Below, piece after piece: positions 16,933 through 26,485 of a stretch of DNA of 64,000 nucleotides. A program made the translations under genes and the position numbers. Source of the stretch: Eubacterium ruminantium (GTDB lineage Bacteria > Bacillota > Clostridia > Lachnospirales > Lachnospiraceae); contig NZ_FUXA01000003.1 in assembly GCF_900167085.1 (NCBI RefSeq), positions 270,692 to 334,691 of the forward strand, written 5' to 3'. The notes under the pieces are model-generated. The model searched no databases. It was not told the origin of the DNA and was given only the letters and a program-made list of their open reading frames with translations. Every line of letters starts with the position of its first letter. Position 1 is the stretch's first letter.

Positions 16933-18429
16933 TTAGTGGAAAGTTAAAACTTTCTCATAGTTATACCCTCTATCAGGAGTAAATTCTCTCTCCTTTAACT
17001 CGAAATAAATCACTGCATTTTTTCCAGCCTTTAATGATAAATCAACTTTACCATCTGCAGCTTTAATAACATCGGTCTTAATACTTGGAAATGCAGAATC
17101 TTTAATTATCTTAACCTCTTCTTTGTCCGGATTTGCCGGCTCTCCGAGATCATGCCATACCTTTAACGGATTACATGTCTCTTCATCAACTGTTTTGGTA
17201 ATAAGAACATATTCCTTATCATCAGAACCAAGTTCGAATTCCTTTAAAAATTCATCTTTATCTATATTCCATACTATTCCGGCATACTTCTTATCGCCTT
17301 TGATAATTATGGAATCATCATCTCTATAAATGCATTTGTCACCTACTTCTTTAAGCTTTTTATAAAAAGCAAATGTCCAGAATGTAGGCTTTGGAATGCA
17401 ATTTGCTGCAACAAGACCGAAACCACCGTGGAATGGAGTAAAAGGAACTCCCACTTCTTCGAATACATCTCCGAAAGTCCAATATGAATATGACTCATTC
17501 ATATCCCCGAGTCTTGAAAGCTGCTGTGCTATATATGCTGCATTAAGATTTGTATCATGGATAACGCCTCTTGCAGTATATGAAGTATTGAATTCTGTTA
17601 TATGCATCGGAAGATTTTTAAATTCTTCAAATGAATCAATTATATCTCTTGAAGACTGAAGATTATCAAATCTCATCTGTGCATCTTCAAGTTTTGAATA
17701 TGCATACTGTCCATCATATTCAGGAAATTCAACTGTATAATGATGTCTTGTAACCGAATCCGGTTTAATATTATTCTCCTTACAGAAAACAAGGAATGAA
17801 CGGATCCACTCTTCATCATTTACACCGCATATTGCAGGTCCGCCAACCTGAAAACGTTCATCATAAGCTTTAATAGCAAGGAATGTTTCCTTGAAAAGCT
17901 TGAAATATTCAGGCATATCAGCCTTATACCAGAATCCCGGAAGATTTGGCTCATTCCAAACTTCTATTGGCCATGTAAGAACCTCTTCACCGTAACGGGC
18001 TCTTAAATGCTTAAGAAGGTTTACAACCATATCTGTCCAAAGCTTATAATCCTTTGGAGGTGTTGTATTTCCTTCCCAGTAGAAAATAGTCTGTGTACCA
18101 CTTGCCATTGCCTTTGGCATAAATCCAAGCTCAAGGAAAGGACGGATACCAAGCTCTATATATTTATCAAAAATACGGTCTACATATGTATAGTTATATT
18201 CAACCTTTGTGACGCCGTCTTCTTCATACTCATGATAGATTGCTACATCATCCGTAAAAAGACCATGTCCTCTGATATATTTGAAACCAATCTCTCTCTG
18301 AACAAATTCAAGTTCATCAAGATACTCGGATGTGAGCGCAAGTCCAAGTCTTCCTGTACCTACACAGAAATCAACTTTATTATTGAATCTGATCGATTCA
18401 TTATCATTTACAATAATCTTGTTAGACAT
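16933..18429 (-). CDS. xynB: GH39 family glycosidase, probable beta-xylosidase
   Basis: From the ATG at 18429, preceded by GGGAG 7 bases away, the protein is 498 residues, the usual GH39 length. The acid/base glutamate lies in EVWNEPN (Glu160) and the nucleophile in MHITEFN (Glu279), close to the positions known for clostridial XynB. No signal peptide is present, so it should act on imported xylo-oligosaccharides in the cytoplasm. It starts 42 bases after the cobD stop in the same direction; no transporter or other glycosidase is next to it, which is unusual for a xylan-use gene. Confidence 0.92.
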   Translation of the reverse strand: MSNKIIVNDNESIRFNNKVDFCVGTGRLGLALTSEYLDELEFVQREIGFKYIRGHGLFTDDVAIYHEYEEDGVTKVEYNYTYVDRIFDKYIELGIRPFLELGFMPKAMASGTQTIFYWEGNTTPPKDYKLWTDMVVNLLKHLRARYGEEVLTWPIEVWNEPNLPGFWYKADMPEYFKLFKETFLAIKAYDERFQVGGPAICGVNDEEWIRSFLVFCKENNIKPDSVTRHHYTVEFPEYDGQYAYSKLEDAQMRFDNLQSSRDIIDSFEEFKNLPMHITEFNTSYTARGVIHDTNLNAAYIAQQLSRLGDMNESYSYWTFGDVFEEVGVPFTPFHGGFGLVAANCIPKPTFWTFAFYKKLKEVGDKCIYRDDDSIIIKGDKKYAGIVWNIDKDEFLKEFELGSDDKEYVLITKTVDEETCNPLKVWHDLGEPANPDKEEVKIIKDSAFPSIKTDVIKAADGKVDLSLKAGKNAVIYFELKEREFTPDRGYNYEKVLTFH

Positions 18430-18470
18430 AAAAAAACTCCCAACTGATATTATCATGCAATGAATATATC

Positions 18471-19541
18471 TTAAGTAGGGAGCTTTTCTGTGATAACGCT
18501 TTCGAATGTCTTTAAAAAAATATCATTTTTTTCTTTGCTTCTAATTGCAATCCTAAAGTATCCCTCACCTAACCCATGATATTCACTGCAGTCTCTAATG
18601 AGTATACCTTCATCAAGCATTTTTTTATACAGATTTATATGACATTTTAGCAGGACAAAATTCACATCACTCTTGAAAATTCTTATTTTCACGCCTGTTT
18701 TGCAGGCTATATCTTCTATCTTTTCAATCACTCTTTCTCTCTCTTCGGAGATGAAGAGTGCACTTTCTTCCAGATAATCTTTCTCCTTCAGCGCTGCCCT
18801 TCCTGTTTCTTCGGCAACACTTGAAACATTCCATTCGGGAAGCAGGGCTTCAATCTTCTTTGCCAGCGACATCTCAATCGTAAAAAGAAATCCGAGTCTT
18901 ATTCCCGGAACAGCAAAACTCTTTGTGATTGCATCTATCACCATAAGTTTCTTCTGTCCTTTTCTAAGGAATTCTCTTCCTCCCGCCTTTACTCCTTCTC
19001 TTGTGAGACTTATAAAGCATTCATCCAATAGGACATAAATTCCTCTTTCTTCTGTTTCTTTCAAAATGCTTTCAAGTTCACTTTTTTCAATCAGCCTTCC
19101 GTTCGGATTATTGGGATCCGTAAGTATAAGCAAGTCGCCGCTTGATAGTTTATTCAGGCCTTCCTTAACAGCTGAAATATCAAAATCGTCTTCCGGCTTT
19201 AAATCTATAAAAACTTTCTCAACTTCAGCACAGTCCGCAGCCGCCTCATATCCTGTAAATGAAGGTGCTGTCATTGCTACCTTATGGCCTCTGAAAGCCC
19301 TTATCACTGCGGTAATAAGTTCCGATGCACCATTACCGACTATGACATTTTCCGGTTGCAGACCTTCTGTATTTGCAAGATCATTTCTTAAAGCCTCATA
19401 GATGATATCCGGATAACAATCTGCTTTTTCAAGTCCTCTAAGCATGGCTTTATCAACAGCCTCCGGTCTTCTTACCGGATTAATATTGACTGACATATCA
19501 AGTTTTACATTATTTCGATAGATATCTCCGCCGTGAGACAT
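18471..19541 (-). CDS. cobD: Threonine-phosphate decarboxylase / histidinol-phosphate aminotransferase family (CobD type)
   Basis: The 356-residue PLP enzyme begins SHGGDIYRNN, typical of CobD/CobC aminotransferase-like proteins, and has DPNNPNGR, the DECFISLT aspartate and the PLP-lysine segment DAITKSFAVPGIRLGF. CobD decarboxylates threonine phosphate to (R)-1-amino-2-propanol phosphate, the linker of the nucleotide loop. A histidinol-phosphate aminotransferase is the main alternative, but the N-terminal HGG and the place directly after cbiB, its pathway partner, favour CobD. AGAGG lies 8 bases before the ATG. Confidence 0.9.
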   Translation of the reverse strand: MSHGGDIYRNNVKLDMSVNINPVRRPEAVDKAMLRGLEKADCYPDIIYEALRNDLANTEGLQPENVIVGNGASELITAVIRAFRGHKVAMTAPSFTGYEAAADCAEVEKVFIDLKPEDDFDISAVKEGLNKLSSGDLLILTDPNNPNGRLIEKSELESILKETEERGIYVLLDECFISLTREGVKAGGREFLRKGQKKLMVIDAITKSFAVPGIRLGFLFTIEMSLAKKIEALLPEWNVSSVAEETGRAALKEKDYLEESALFISEERERVIEKIEDIACKTGVKIRIFKSDVNFVLLKCHINLYKKMLDEGILIRDCSEYHGLGEGYFRIAIRSKEKNDIFLKTFESVITEKLPT

Positions 19542-19560
19542 TTTTATTTCCTCTCAAAAC

Positions 19561-20517
19561 TTACATTGTTATAAAACCCATCAAGAACATAACACCCAGC
19601 ATCGCTATCACAGAAAGAACCGCCGTTGCAAACATAAGATCATTTGCCCTCTTGATATCTTCCAATTCGACAGCCCTGTCAGGATCACCAATCGTATCTT
19701 TATGATGAACCTTTCCAAAATAAACAGCATCTCCTGCAAGCTGTACATGGAGAGCGCCTGCAGTTACAGATTCTGTCTGAGCTGAATTAGGACTTGCATG
19801 CTTGAGACGATCTCTTTTCCAAATCCTGTATGCGTTTTTCTTATCAAATAAAAAGTTACTTCCGCACGCCGAGATCATCATCAATGCCGAAAATCTTGAC
19901 GGAATAAAATTAAATATATCATCAATCTTTGCCGGAAAAAATCCAAACAAAAGATATTTATCATTCTTATATCCGACCATGGAATCCATTGTATTTACCG
20001 CTTTATAGATCATACCGAGCACCGGGCCTCCTAAAGCGATATATATCATAGGTGCTATGACACCATCCGAAGTATTCTCGGCTACTGTCTCAACAGCAGC
20101 TTTTATAACACCTTCTTCATCAAGGTTTTCAGTATCTCTTCCGACTATCATGGAAACAGCCTTTCGGCCTTCATTAAGTCCAAGTGTCTTGAGAGCCATA
20201 TAAACTTTCATACTCTCGACTCTCAGCTGCTTTGCCGCAAGACACTGATATATCATTATAGTTTCAACCGCAACACCAAGGATGACATGACATTTATAAG
20301 CAAGATAAATGATTCCGTACGAAACGCCTCCTGTGACAGCAAGGACTATTATCACCATAAGAAGACCTTTCATCTTTCTGTCGTCGCCCTTATTCAGTTT
20401 ACGGTCCAGCCATCCGATAAGCCTTCCCATTGCCTTTACAGGATGCGGAAAACTATGCGGATCACCCAAAATACAGTCTAATAAAAATCCAAGTAAAAAA
20501 GCTATTTTCAAATACAT
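19561..20517 (-). CDS. cbiB: Adenosylcobinamide-phosphate synthase
   Basis: The 318-residue integral membrane protein has the CbiB N-terminus LLDCILGDPHSFPHPVKAMG and the conserved segments AVETVAENTSDGVIAPM and AVNTMDSMVGYKN. It joins aminopropanol phosphate to adenosylcobyric acid at the membrane. Several hydrophobic segments are present, with the last at the C-terminus. The start overlaps the end of cobC by 10 bases, suggesting translational coupling. Confidence 0.95.
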   Translation of the reverse strand: MYLKIAFLLGFLLDCILGDPHSFPHPVKAMGRLIGWLDRKLNKGDDRKMKGLLMVIIVLAVTGGVSYGIIYLAYKCHVILGVAVETIMIYQCLAAKQLRVESMKVYMALKTLGLNEGRKAVSMIVGRDTENLDEEGVIKAAVETVAENTSDGVIAPMIYIALGGPVLGMIYKAVNTMDSMVGYKNDKYLLFGFFPAKIDDIFNFIPSRFSALMMISACGSNFLFDKKNAYRIWKRDRLKHASPNSAQTESVTAGALHVQLAGDAVYFGKVHHKDTIGDPDRAVELEDIKRANDLMFATAVLSVIAMLGVMFLMGFITM

Positions 20518-21083
20518 ATCTCTACCCTGCTGAACATGCCGTTATCTATCATATGATCAAAATATTCCCCACCTTCTACCGAAGACTTTATGGCCATTAC
20601 GGTTCCGCCGTGAGCCACTACCGCGACTATTCTTTCATCACTATCCTGAGAATTCGTATAAAAATCTCTGCAATAATCCTTTAGAAACTCGAAGCCCTTC
20701 ATGATCCTCTCTGAGAAGCCTTCCAATGATTCACCCTCAGGAAATGGCGCTTTCCCATTACTGTCTATCCATTCCTGATAACGTTTATCACCGTTTAATT
20801 CCTGATAATTCTTACCCTCGAACAATCCGAAATTTATCTCCTTAAAGTCATCGACATATACTATCTCTCTGCCCGGATAAATTATCTCAGCTGTCTCCAT
20901 GCATCTTTTCATCGGCGACACAAAAATAATATCCGGATCAGCCGGATAAATTCCACTTTCTTTATTCTTGGCTATCTTCTCTCTGCCTGTATCAGAAAGA
21001 GGAGTATCGGTAATCCCGACATAGCGCTTTTCTTCATTTTCTTTGGTTTTACCATGTCTGATAAGATAGATATTTATTTTCAT
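20508..21083 (-). CDS. cobC: Histidine phosphatase, probable alpha-ribazole phosphatase
   Basis: The 191-residue protein has the phosphoglycerate-mutase-type motif LIRHGKT (catalytic His), a second arginine in SPMKRCMETA, EINFGLFEGKNYQEL and the late histidine in VVAHGGTVMAI. These are the CobC family landmarks. CobC removes the 5' phosphate from alpha-ribazole phosphate or adenosylcobalamin phosphate. The position between cbiB and the cobU/cobS genes supports this role over a general phosphatase. Confidence 0.9.
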   Translation of the reverse strand: MKINIYLIRHGKTKENEEKRYVGITDTPLSDTGREKIAKNKESGIYPADPDIIFVSPMKRCMETAEIIYPGREIVYVDDFKEINFGLFEGKNYQELNGDKRYQEWIDSNGKAPFPEGESLEGFSERIMKGFEFLKDYCRDFYTNSQDSDERIVAVVAHGGTVMAIKSSVEGGEYFDHMIDNGMFSRVEICI

Positions 21084-21097
21084 TTCAGTCCTGTCTT

Positions 21098-21508
21098 TTA
21101 CTTAATCTTTTGCTCTATTCCACAAATAATTCTATAAACATTCTTGGCCTTACTTGCGATTCTTATAAGGATTTTGCCGTTCACATCTCTCCATAATCTG
21201 TCAAACGGATCCATCGGAACAAGGCCGCATCCTACATCATCCGAAATGATAAGAAGTCCATCTTCTCCGGAAATATCACATTTCCCGAAGATATCATTCC
21301 AGATAATATCAACTATCTCATCGACACTCATCACTTTATTCAGCTCAGCAGTACCGCCCTTTTCTTCACATAACTTACAGAGTTTCTCACGAACCTCTAT
21401 ATGAAATTTATTGATAACGCGGCACTTTCCTTCGCTTATTTGATCTTCATATTTTTTGCTGACAAGCTGCCATTTTCCTGCCGCATGTCCTCCGATATAT
21501 AATTCCAT
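21098..21508 (-). CDS. CobU-like paralogue, reduced
   Basis: The ATG at 21508 with GAGG 7 bases upstream gives 136 residues, shorter than CobU (about 170-185). The N-terminus MELYIGGHAAGK resembles a CobU P-loop, though the usual GGxxSGKS is changed to GGHAAGK followed by W. The C-terminal half (LLIISDDVGCGLVPMDPFD, then a VYRIICGIEQ ending) matches the CobU segment that carries SNEVGxGIVP. The RHxxRR guanylyltransferase loop of CobU is not visible. It probably binds nucleotide in a CobU-like manner, but kinase and guanylyl-transfer activity are doubtful. It sits between cobS and cobC in a tight operon next to an intact cobU. Confidence 0.75.
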   Translation of the reverse strand: MELYIGGHAAGKWQLVSKKYEDQISEGKCRVINKFHIEVREKLCKLCEEKGGTAELNKVMSVDEIVDIIWNDIFGKCDISGEDGLLIISDDVGCGLVPMDPFDRLWRDVNGKILIRIASKAKNVYRIICGIEQKIK

Positions 21509-21516
21509 TAAATACC

Positions 21517-22257
21517 TCACCAGATAATAGTTAATGCTGCCAAAAGTTCTGCCATAGTCACAAAAAATCCTGCCGTATCTCCTGTAACTCCGCCTAATTC
21601 TTTATAGCATTTATATCTATAATATATTGAGAAAAGTAAAACAGCGAGAACCTCAAAAAGGAAATAAACCGATACAAATATAGACATCAAAGAGGTAAGT
21701 ATAATGAATTCTGCCACCAGAATTCCCGTAACCTTATTCTTACTTGCAGTATCGCTGAAATATCTAAACATCCCGCTTTCCTTTGCCGGTTTCAAATGAA
21801 TTACCATGAAAGCGCTGAATATTCTTGAGAGTACAAATCCTCCGCCCAGAAGAAGAACCTTCTTATGATCATTTACTTCCGACACTGTGCCGATGAATAA
21901 AATATAATACAACACCAGCATGATCACCGAAAATGCTCCTATGTGAGGATCGTTCAGGATCTTTAATTTATTTTCTTTACTTTTGTATGAATGCATGGCA
22001 TCCATATAGTCCATATATCCATCAACATGAAAGCCGCCTGTTACAAGGATTGGAATAGCTGCCATCACACAAAGCCTGAAAATATATCCCACTGAAAGTT
22101 CCATAGCCAGTGCATGCCAGCCCACCATTAAAGCCGCTATCACAACCCCGACAAAAGGAAAGAAGCATAAAGAATATTTCATATCTTCATCCTTCCATTC
22201 ACTTTGAGGCATAGGTATCTTTGAATAAATTGAAAATGCAACTATAAAACCTTTCAT
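21517..22257 (-). CDS. cobS: Adenosylcobinamide-GDP ribazoletransferase (cobalamin synthase)
   Basis: The 246-residue membrane protein has the CobS pattern: IPMPQSEWKDEDMKYSLCFFPFVG near the N-terminus, the metal-binding GGFHVDGYMDYMDA (about residues 75-88), and GAFSVIMLVLYYILF. About six membrane segments follow. CobS joins AdoCbi-GDP to alpha-ribazole (phosphate) at the membrane. Its start shares a base with the end of cobU, and it ends 8 bases before the CobU-like paralogue. Confidence 0.95.
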   Translation of the reverse strand: MKGFIVAFSIYSKIPMPQSEWKDEDMKYSLCFFPFVGVVIAALMVGWHALAMELSVGYIFRLCVMAAIPILVTGGFHVDGYMDYMDAMHSYKSKENKLKILNDPHIGAFSVIMLVLYYILFIGTVSEVNDHKKVLLLGGGFVLSRIFSAFMVIHLKPAKESGMFRYFSDTASKNKVTGILVAEFIILTSLMSIFVSVYFLFEVLAVLLFSIYYRYKCYKELGGVTGDTAGFFVTMAELLAALTIIW

Positions 22258-22769
22258 TACTTTATCTCCACAGGAATACCGTAAACAACTTCTGTTGCCG
22301 TGTCAGCCTTTTCCACAAGTATTTTATTGATCTCTCCAAGGTTTATTATATATTCTTCAACCGAATCATCATATAAGCCGTCCTCTCCGAAAATGTCATT
22401 ACTGACAACCACGAATTCCTTATATTCTTTCGAAAGACTGATGATTTCTTCAGCTATGAGTGAAGGATTATTCCTTGGATCTGCCGAATACATCTCATTG
22501 GCAAGAAGATTTGAAACACATTCCAGCATGGCAAAATCACTATGTTTTTCACCTATCATTTCAGCAACTCGGGAAGTCTTCTCTATGGTGATATAATTAC
22601 TTCCAACTCGTCTGTCCTTATGCCTTTTTATACGTTCCTTCGTCTCTTCATCAGAACATTTCATGGTAGCTATATAATCAACAGCCTGTCCATCGGCCAT
22701 TGATAATATAAGCTTCTCAGCATATTCCGACTTTCCGGAAGAGCTTCCGCCTATAACAAATCTCAGCAT
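22257..22769 (-). CDS. cobU: Adenosylcobinamide kinase / adenosylcobinamide-phosphate guanylyltransferase
   Basis: The 170-residue protein has a P-loop at residues 7-14 (GGSSSGKS), the conserved RHKDRR loop (whose His carries GMP in the family) and VVVSNDIFGEDGL in place of the usual SNEVGxGIVP. It phosphorylates adenosylcobinamide and transfers GMP. The C-terminal loop is more diverged here than in the small paralogue downstream, so the two could have divided parts of the ancestral function. Confidence 0.9.
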   Translation of the reverse strand: MLRFVIGGSSSGKSEYAEKLILSMADGQAVDYIATMKCSDEETKERIKRHKDRRVGSNYITIEKTSRVAEMIGEKHSDFAMLECVSNLLANEMYSADPRNNPSLIAEEIISLSKEYKEFVVVSNDIFGEDGLYDDSVEEYIINLGEINKILVEKADTATEVVYGIPVEIK

Positions 22770-22774
22770 CAGTA

Positions 22775-23866
22775 TTATAACCCTTCAAATCTTTCATATT
22801 TTTTAAGCTTAATATCATTAAATAATGTTCCGTTTTTATATAAAGCAAGAGCTGTATCAAGAAGCGGAAGAAGCATTACCGCACCTGTTCCTTCTCCGAG
22901 TTTCATTCCTGCATTTATAACAGGATGAAGATCAAGCTCATCAAAAATGAATTTCATTCCCGGCTCTTTTCCGATATGAGAAGCAATCATAAAATCACGA
23001 GCTCCCGGAACTATTCTTTCGGCCACAAGGGCTGCGGCTCCGCTTATAAGTCCGTCAACTATGATAGGAATCCTGAAAATGGAACCACCTATGAAAACAC
23101 CTGCAAGTCCTGCAATATCAAGTCCACCCACAGAAGAAAGAGCATCAATCGGATCTGCAATACCTGTATCAAGCTCATGGAATCTGAGTGCATTTTTAAC
23201 TACATTTATCTTGTGAAGCAGCTTTTCATTTGATAAACCAGCTCCTCTTCCGACTATTTCTTCGGGCATTCTGAAAAGAAGTGACGCAATGATTGCAGAA
23301 CTTGATGTAGTATTACCTATTCCCATCTCACCTGTTGCGATTATCTTATATCCATCATTTTTCAGGCATCTGACCATATCTATACCTGTCATGATTGCTC
23401 TGAACGTATCATCGATCTTCATAGCAGGAAGTTTAGAAAAATTGTTGGTTCCATCGGCAATCTTCATATCGATAAGGCCGTCAATCGGCTTTCCTTTTAT
23501 GCCTATATTTATCGGAAATGTATCACAGTCCGCCACCTTACTTATAACACCCACAGAACTTCTCTCATCGCGCATAAGTTTAGCGACGTCTCTTGTAACA
23601 GAGCTGTCAGACTGTGTGACGCCTTCTTCAACTATTCCATTATCGGCGATCATGATAACAACCGCTCTTTTTGAGATATCAATATCTTCAGTGGCAGTTA
23701 TCGCACCTATCTTCTCAATGATCTTCTCGAATTCGCCCATTCCGTCAATAGGCTTAGCGATATTATCGAACCTATCCGATACTGCTTTTTCAATATCTCT
23801 GTCCGGTTCCTTCGGACTTCCAAAATTATCTCTTATTATATCTCTGATATCATCAGTTTTACTCAT
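22775..23866 (-). CDS. cobT: Nicotinate-nucleotide-dimethylbenzimidazole phosphoribosyltransferase
   Basis: The 363-residue protein shows the CobT pattern: AKPIDGMGEFEKI, VIMIADNGIVEEGVTQSDSS, TGEMGIGNTTSSSAI, VGRGAGL and a conserved Glu near the C-terminus in MKLGEGTGA. It activates the lower-ligand base as its alpha-riboside phosphate. The ATG at 23866 is preferred over an upstream TTG because GGAGG is correctly spaced for it. DMB-producing bza genes are not seen, so the lower ligand may be scavenged or another base. Confidence 0.95.
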   Translation of the reverse strand: MSKTDDIRDIIRDNFGSPKEPDRDIEKAVSDRFDNIAKPIDGMGEFEKIIEKIGAITATEDIDISKRAVVIMIADNGIVEEGVTQSDSSVTRDVAKLMRDERSSVGVISKVADCDTFPINIGIKGKPIDGLIDMKIADGTNNFSKLPAMKIDDTFRAIMTGIDMVRCLKNDGYKIIATGEMGIGNTTSSSAIIASLLFRMPEEIVGRGAGLSNEKLLHKINVVKNALRFHELDTGIADPIDALSSVGGLDIAGLAGVFIGGSIFRIPIIVDGLISGAAALVAERIVPGARDFMIASHIGKEPGMKFIFDELDLHPVINAGMKLGEGTGAVMLLPLLDTALALYKNGTLFNDIKLKKYERFEGL

Positions 23867-23907
23867 TCCCAACCTCCGTCAAAGCCATTTCCCACAAAGT
23901 CATTTCC

Positions 23908-25458
23908 TTACTTCAGGACTGAATAAATATATTCCATATCCAGACTTTCTCTAAGCTTATCAGCAAGAATATCATATTGCATTTCTTTATATTCTTTATA
24001 AGTGATATTACTCTCTTCTATATCTTTAATTCCTCTCTCTTCCGCAATTATCCTTACAAGAGAAGAAGCTATATCCGAATCATCAAATATTCCATGTACA
24101 TAAGTTCCGTAAATATTTCCTGATTGAACTATCACAGGGAAATCATATTTCGCAGCATTATCACCGGCCTGATTACAATCACCGGTATTTACATTACTGC
24201 AATTTTCATTTATAGACCTCTCATCACCTCTCCGGATAATGCTTTCGCCCATATGAATCTCATATCCTGTATATTTTTTCCCTGATAATCCTTCGAATAT
24301 TCCTGTTAATTCCGGAATATTACCCCGAACCTGTTTCCTTGTTTTTTCATCTTTCATTACGGTGTCTATCGGAAGAAGTCCCATTCCTCTGACACTTCCC
24401 AAGACCTTTCCGCCTGAATCAACACCTGTCTCATCAGATACTGTCTCTCCAAGCATCTGGAGACCGCCGCATATTCCAAATACAGGAATACGCACAGACG
24501 CATATTTAATTGCAGCTTCAAGTCCGCTTTCTCTTAACCAAAGCAGATCTTCGACTGTATTCTTACTTCCCGGAATAATGATCATATCCGGATTTTTAAG
24601 TTCAGCTGCCGTATCAATATATCTTATCTTACATCCTTTTACTGAGTCAAATACATCGAAATCAGTAAAGTTTGAAATCTTAGGTAATCTTATCACCGCG
24701 ATATCTATCACATCCGGTGAATTATCTTCTTTTCTGAATCTTTCAGTCAGACTGTCCTCATCATCAAGTCTGACATTCATATATGGAACAGTTCCGCAGA
24801 CAGGCTTGCCGCCTTTTTCAACAAGCATATCTATGCCCGGATCAAGGATAGTTTTATCTCCTCTGAACTTATTGATGATAAGACCTTTGATCCTTTCATT
24901 TTCATCTTCTTCAAGGAGCATCAAAGTCCCTAAAAGCTGAGCAAATACACCGCCTCTATCTATATCTCCCACAAGAAGAACATTTGAATCGAACATCTTG
25001 GCAACGCCCATATTTACTATATCATTCTGCTTAAGATTAATCTCCGCAGGGCTTCCCGCACCTTCAATAACTATGATGTCGTATTTCTCCTCAAGCTTTG
25101 CAAATGCATCCTTTATAACGGGAATAAGATTAGTCTTATATTTGAAATACTCCTTCGCATCCATATCAGTCATGACTTTTCCGTTTATTATGATCTGAGA
25201 ACCTTTATCACTTGTAGGTTTCAGTAAGATTGGATTCATCTCAACCTCAGGAAGTATGCCTGCAGCTTCCGCCTGCATAACCTGCGCTCTTCCCATCTCA
25301 AGTCCGTCTTCAGTTATAAATGAATTAAGGGCCATATTCTGAGACTTGAAAGGAGCAACCTTATAACCGTCCTGCTTAAATATCCTGCAAAGGCCGGCAA
25401 CTATAAGACTCTTACCTGCGCTGGACATAGTTCCCTGTATCATTATCTTCTTAGCCAT
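23908..25458 (-). CDS. cbiP: Cobyric acid synthase
   Basis: The 516-residue protein begins with the ATPase domain [23 protein letters not shown] and contains [25 protein letters not shown] and the amidotransferase cysteine in [11 protein letters not shown] (Cys330), all CbiP/CobQ hallmarks. It amidates the b, d, e and g side chains of adenosylcobyrinate diamide. An Asn/Gly/Asp-rich stretch at about residues 411-438 interrupts the conserved region between GYEIHMGES and the segment ending GTYVHGIFD. It starts 28 bases downstream of a nucleotide-sugar epimerase-like gene. Confidence 0.95.
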   Translation of the reverse strand: MAKKIMIQGTMSSAGKSLIVAGLCRIFKQDGYKVAPFKSQNMALNSFITEDGLEMGRAQVMQAEAAGILPEVEMNPILLKPTSDKGSQIIINGKVMTDMDAKEYFKYKTNLIPVIKDAFAKLEEKYDIIVIEGAGSPAEINLKQNDIVNMGVAKMFDSNVLLVGDIDRGGVFAQLLGTLMLLEEDENERIKGLIINKFRGDKTILDPGIDMLVEKGGKPVCGTVPYMNVRLDDEDSLTERFRKEDNSPDVIDIAVIRLPKISNFTDFDVFDSVKGCKIRYIDTAAELKNPDMIIIPGSKNTVEDLLWLRESGLEAAIKYASVRIPVFGICGGLQMLGETVSDETGVDSGGKVLGSVRGMGLLPIDTVMKDEKTRKQVRGNIPELTGIFEGLSGKKYTGYEIHMGESIIRRGDERSINENCSNVNTGDCNQAGDNAAKYDFPVIVQSGNIYGTYVHGIFDDSDIASSLVRIIAEERGIKDIEESNITYKEYKEMQYDILADKLRESLDMEYIYSVLK

Positions 25459-25486
25459 TATCTAATCTCCAAAATGAAATAATTTA

Positions 25487-26407
25487 TCATGACAGATATT
25501 CTTTTGCTGTATATACCAGCCCTTCATTAAGCGGTATAAATTCTGCCCCAAGAATTTCTTTAACTTTAGTATTACTGTAATATTCCGATTCTTCTTTCTT
25601 AAGTGGGAAAGGAAGCATGATGCCCTTTTCTTCAACATCTTTAACAGACAGATCAACCTTTACAAAATCCTTCCCAAATACTTTTTGAGATGCTTCCTCC
25701 AGTGAATTTTCAAAACTTTTATAAGTTTCTTTTTCTTCACAACAAACATTAAATGCCTCATTATATGCGGCTTTATTCATGCAGCATTTATAAATGACCT
25801 TTGCCACATCAGATACATATGACATCTGAAAAAAGCCATCAGAATCAGCCGGACTGAGTATCTGTCCGGCTCGAATGATCCAATTAAAATAAATTCCTTC
25901 TCGTGGAGCATAATTATCCGGACCATAGATAAAGGCCGGACGGATAACCGTATAGTTATGATCACTATCGGCTGATAATTCTTTTATCTCTTTCTCTAAA
26001 GCGACTTTGCCAAGTATATAACTACCTGCTTCACCACCATAATCTACAGTTTCAAAATCTGCTTCTTCCGTGATAACTTTGCCGCTTCCTCTTTTATAAA
26101 CATCTGTGGTACTGATGAAAATATACTGACCGAAACCGGATGACAAATTCTCAGCTAAAGTCCTTATATCACCAGCACTATAGGCGCAAAAATCAACGAC
26201 CACATCAAAATAGCCGTGATCAATCTCCCGAATCTTACTAACATCATGTCTGTCAGCCACGATGGTTTTATTCTTAATATCCTCCGGAAGTTCCGAAAGT
26301 CTGCTTCCCCGATTAAGGAAAAATATTTCATTTTCCTTTTTTTCACCGGCTATTCTCGCAAACTCTCTCCCGAGAAAATACGTCCCGCCAATTATAAGTA
26401 TTTTCAT
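25487..26407 (-). CDS. NAD-dependent epimerase/dehydratase (extended SDR)
   Basis: From the ATG at 26407 (GGGAAA upstream) the product is 306 residues. The N-terminus KILIIGGTYFLG is a Rossmann NAD(P) motif, DVVVDFCAY and FISTTDVYKRG are SDR core strands, and YILGK supplies the YxxxK pair. This resembles the atypical epimerase group whose substrates are nucleotide sugars or unknown. It precedes cbiP by 28 bases and could be cotranscribed, but no corrin role is known for the family. Confidence 0.85.
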   Translation of the reverse strand: MKILIIGGTYFLGREFARIAGEKKENEIFFLNRGSRLSELPEDIKNKTIVADRHDVSKIREIDHGYFDVVVDFCAYSAGDIRTLAENLSSGFGQYIFISTTDVYKRGSGKVITEEADFETVDYGGEAGSYILGKVALEKEIKELSADSDHNYTVIRPAFIYGPDNYAPREGIYFNWIIRAGQILSPADSDGFFQMSYVSDVAKVIYKCCMNKAAYNEAFNVCCEEKETYKSFENSLEEASQKVFGKDFVKVDLSVKDVEEKGIMLPFPLKKEESEYYSNTKVKEILGAEFIPLNEGLVYTAKEYLS

Positions 26408-26485
26408 ATCAGTTTCCCAACATAATTTCACAGTTTATATATTATTGAAACATACACACCAAGGATATTTGGCATGTTCAATATA

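Noticed and set aside
23289..23954. Plus-strand frame of 221 codons opposite cobT
   Set aside because: Fully antisense to a conserved gene, without RBS; hydrophobic Ser/Ile-rich composition from complementing cobT codons.
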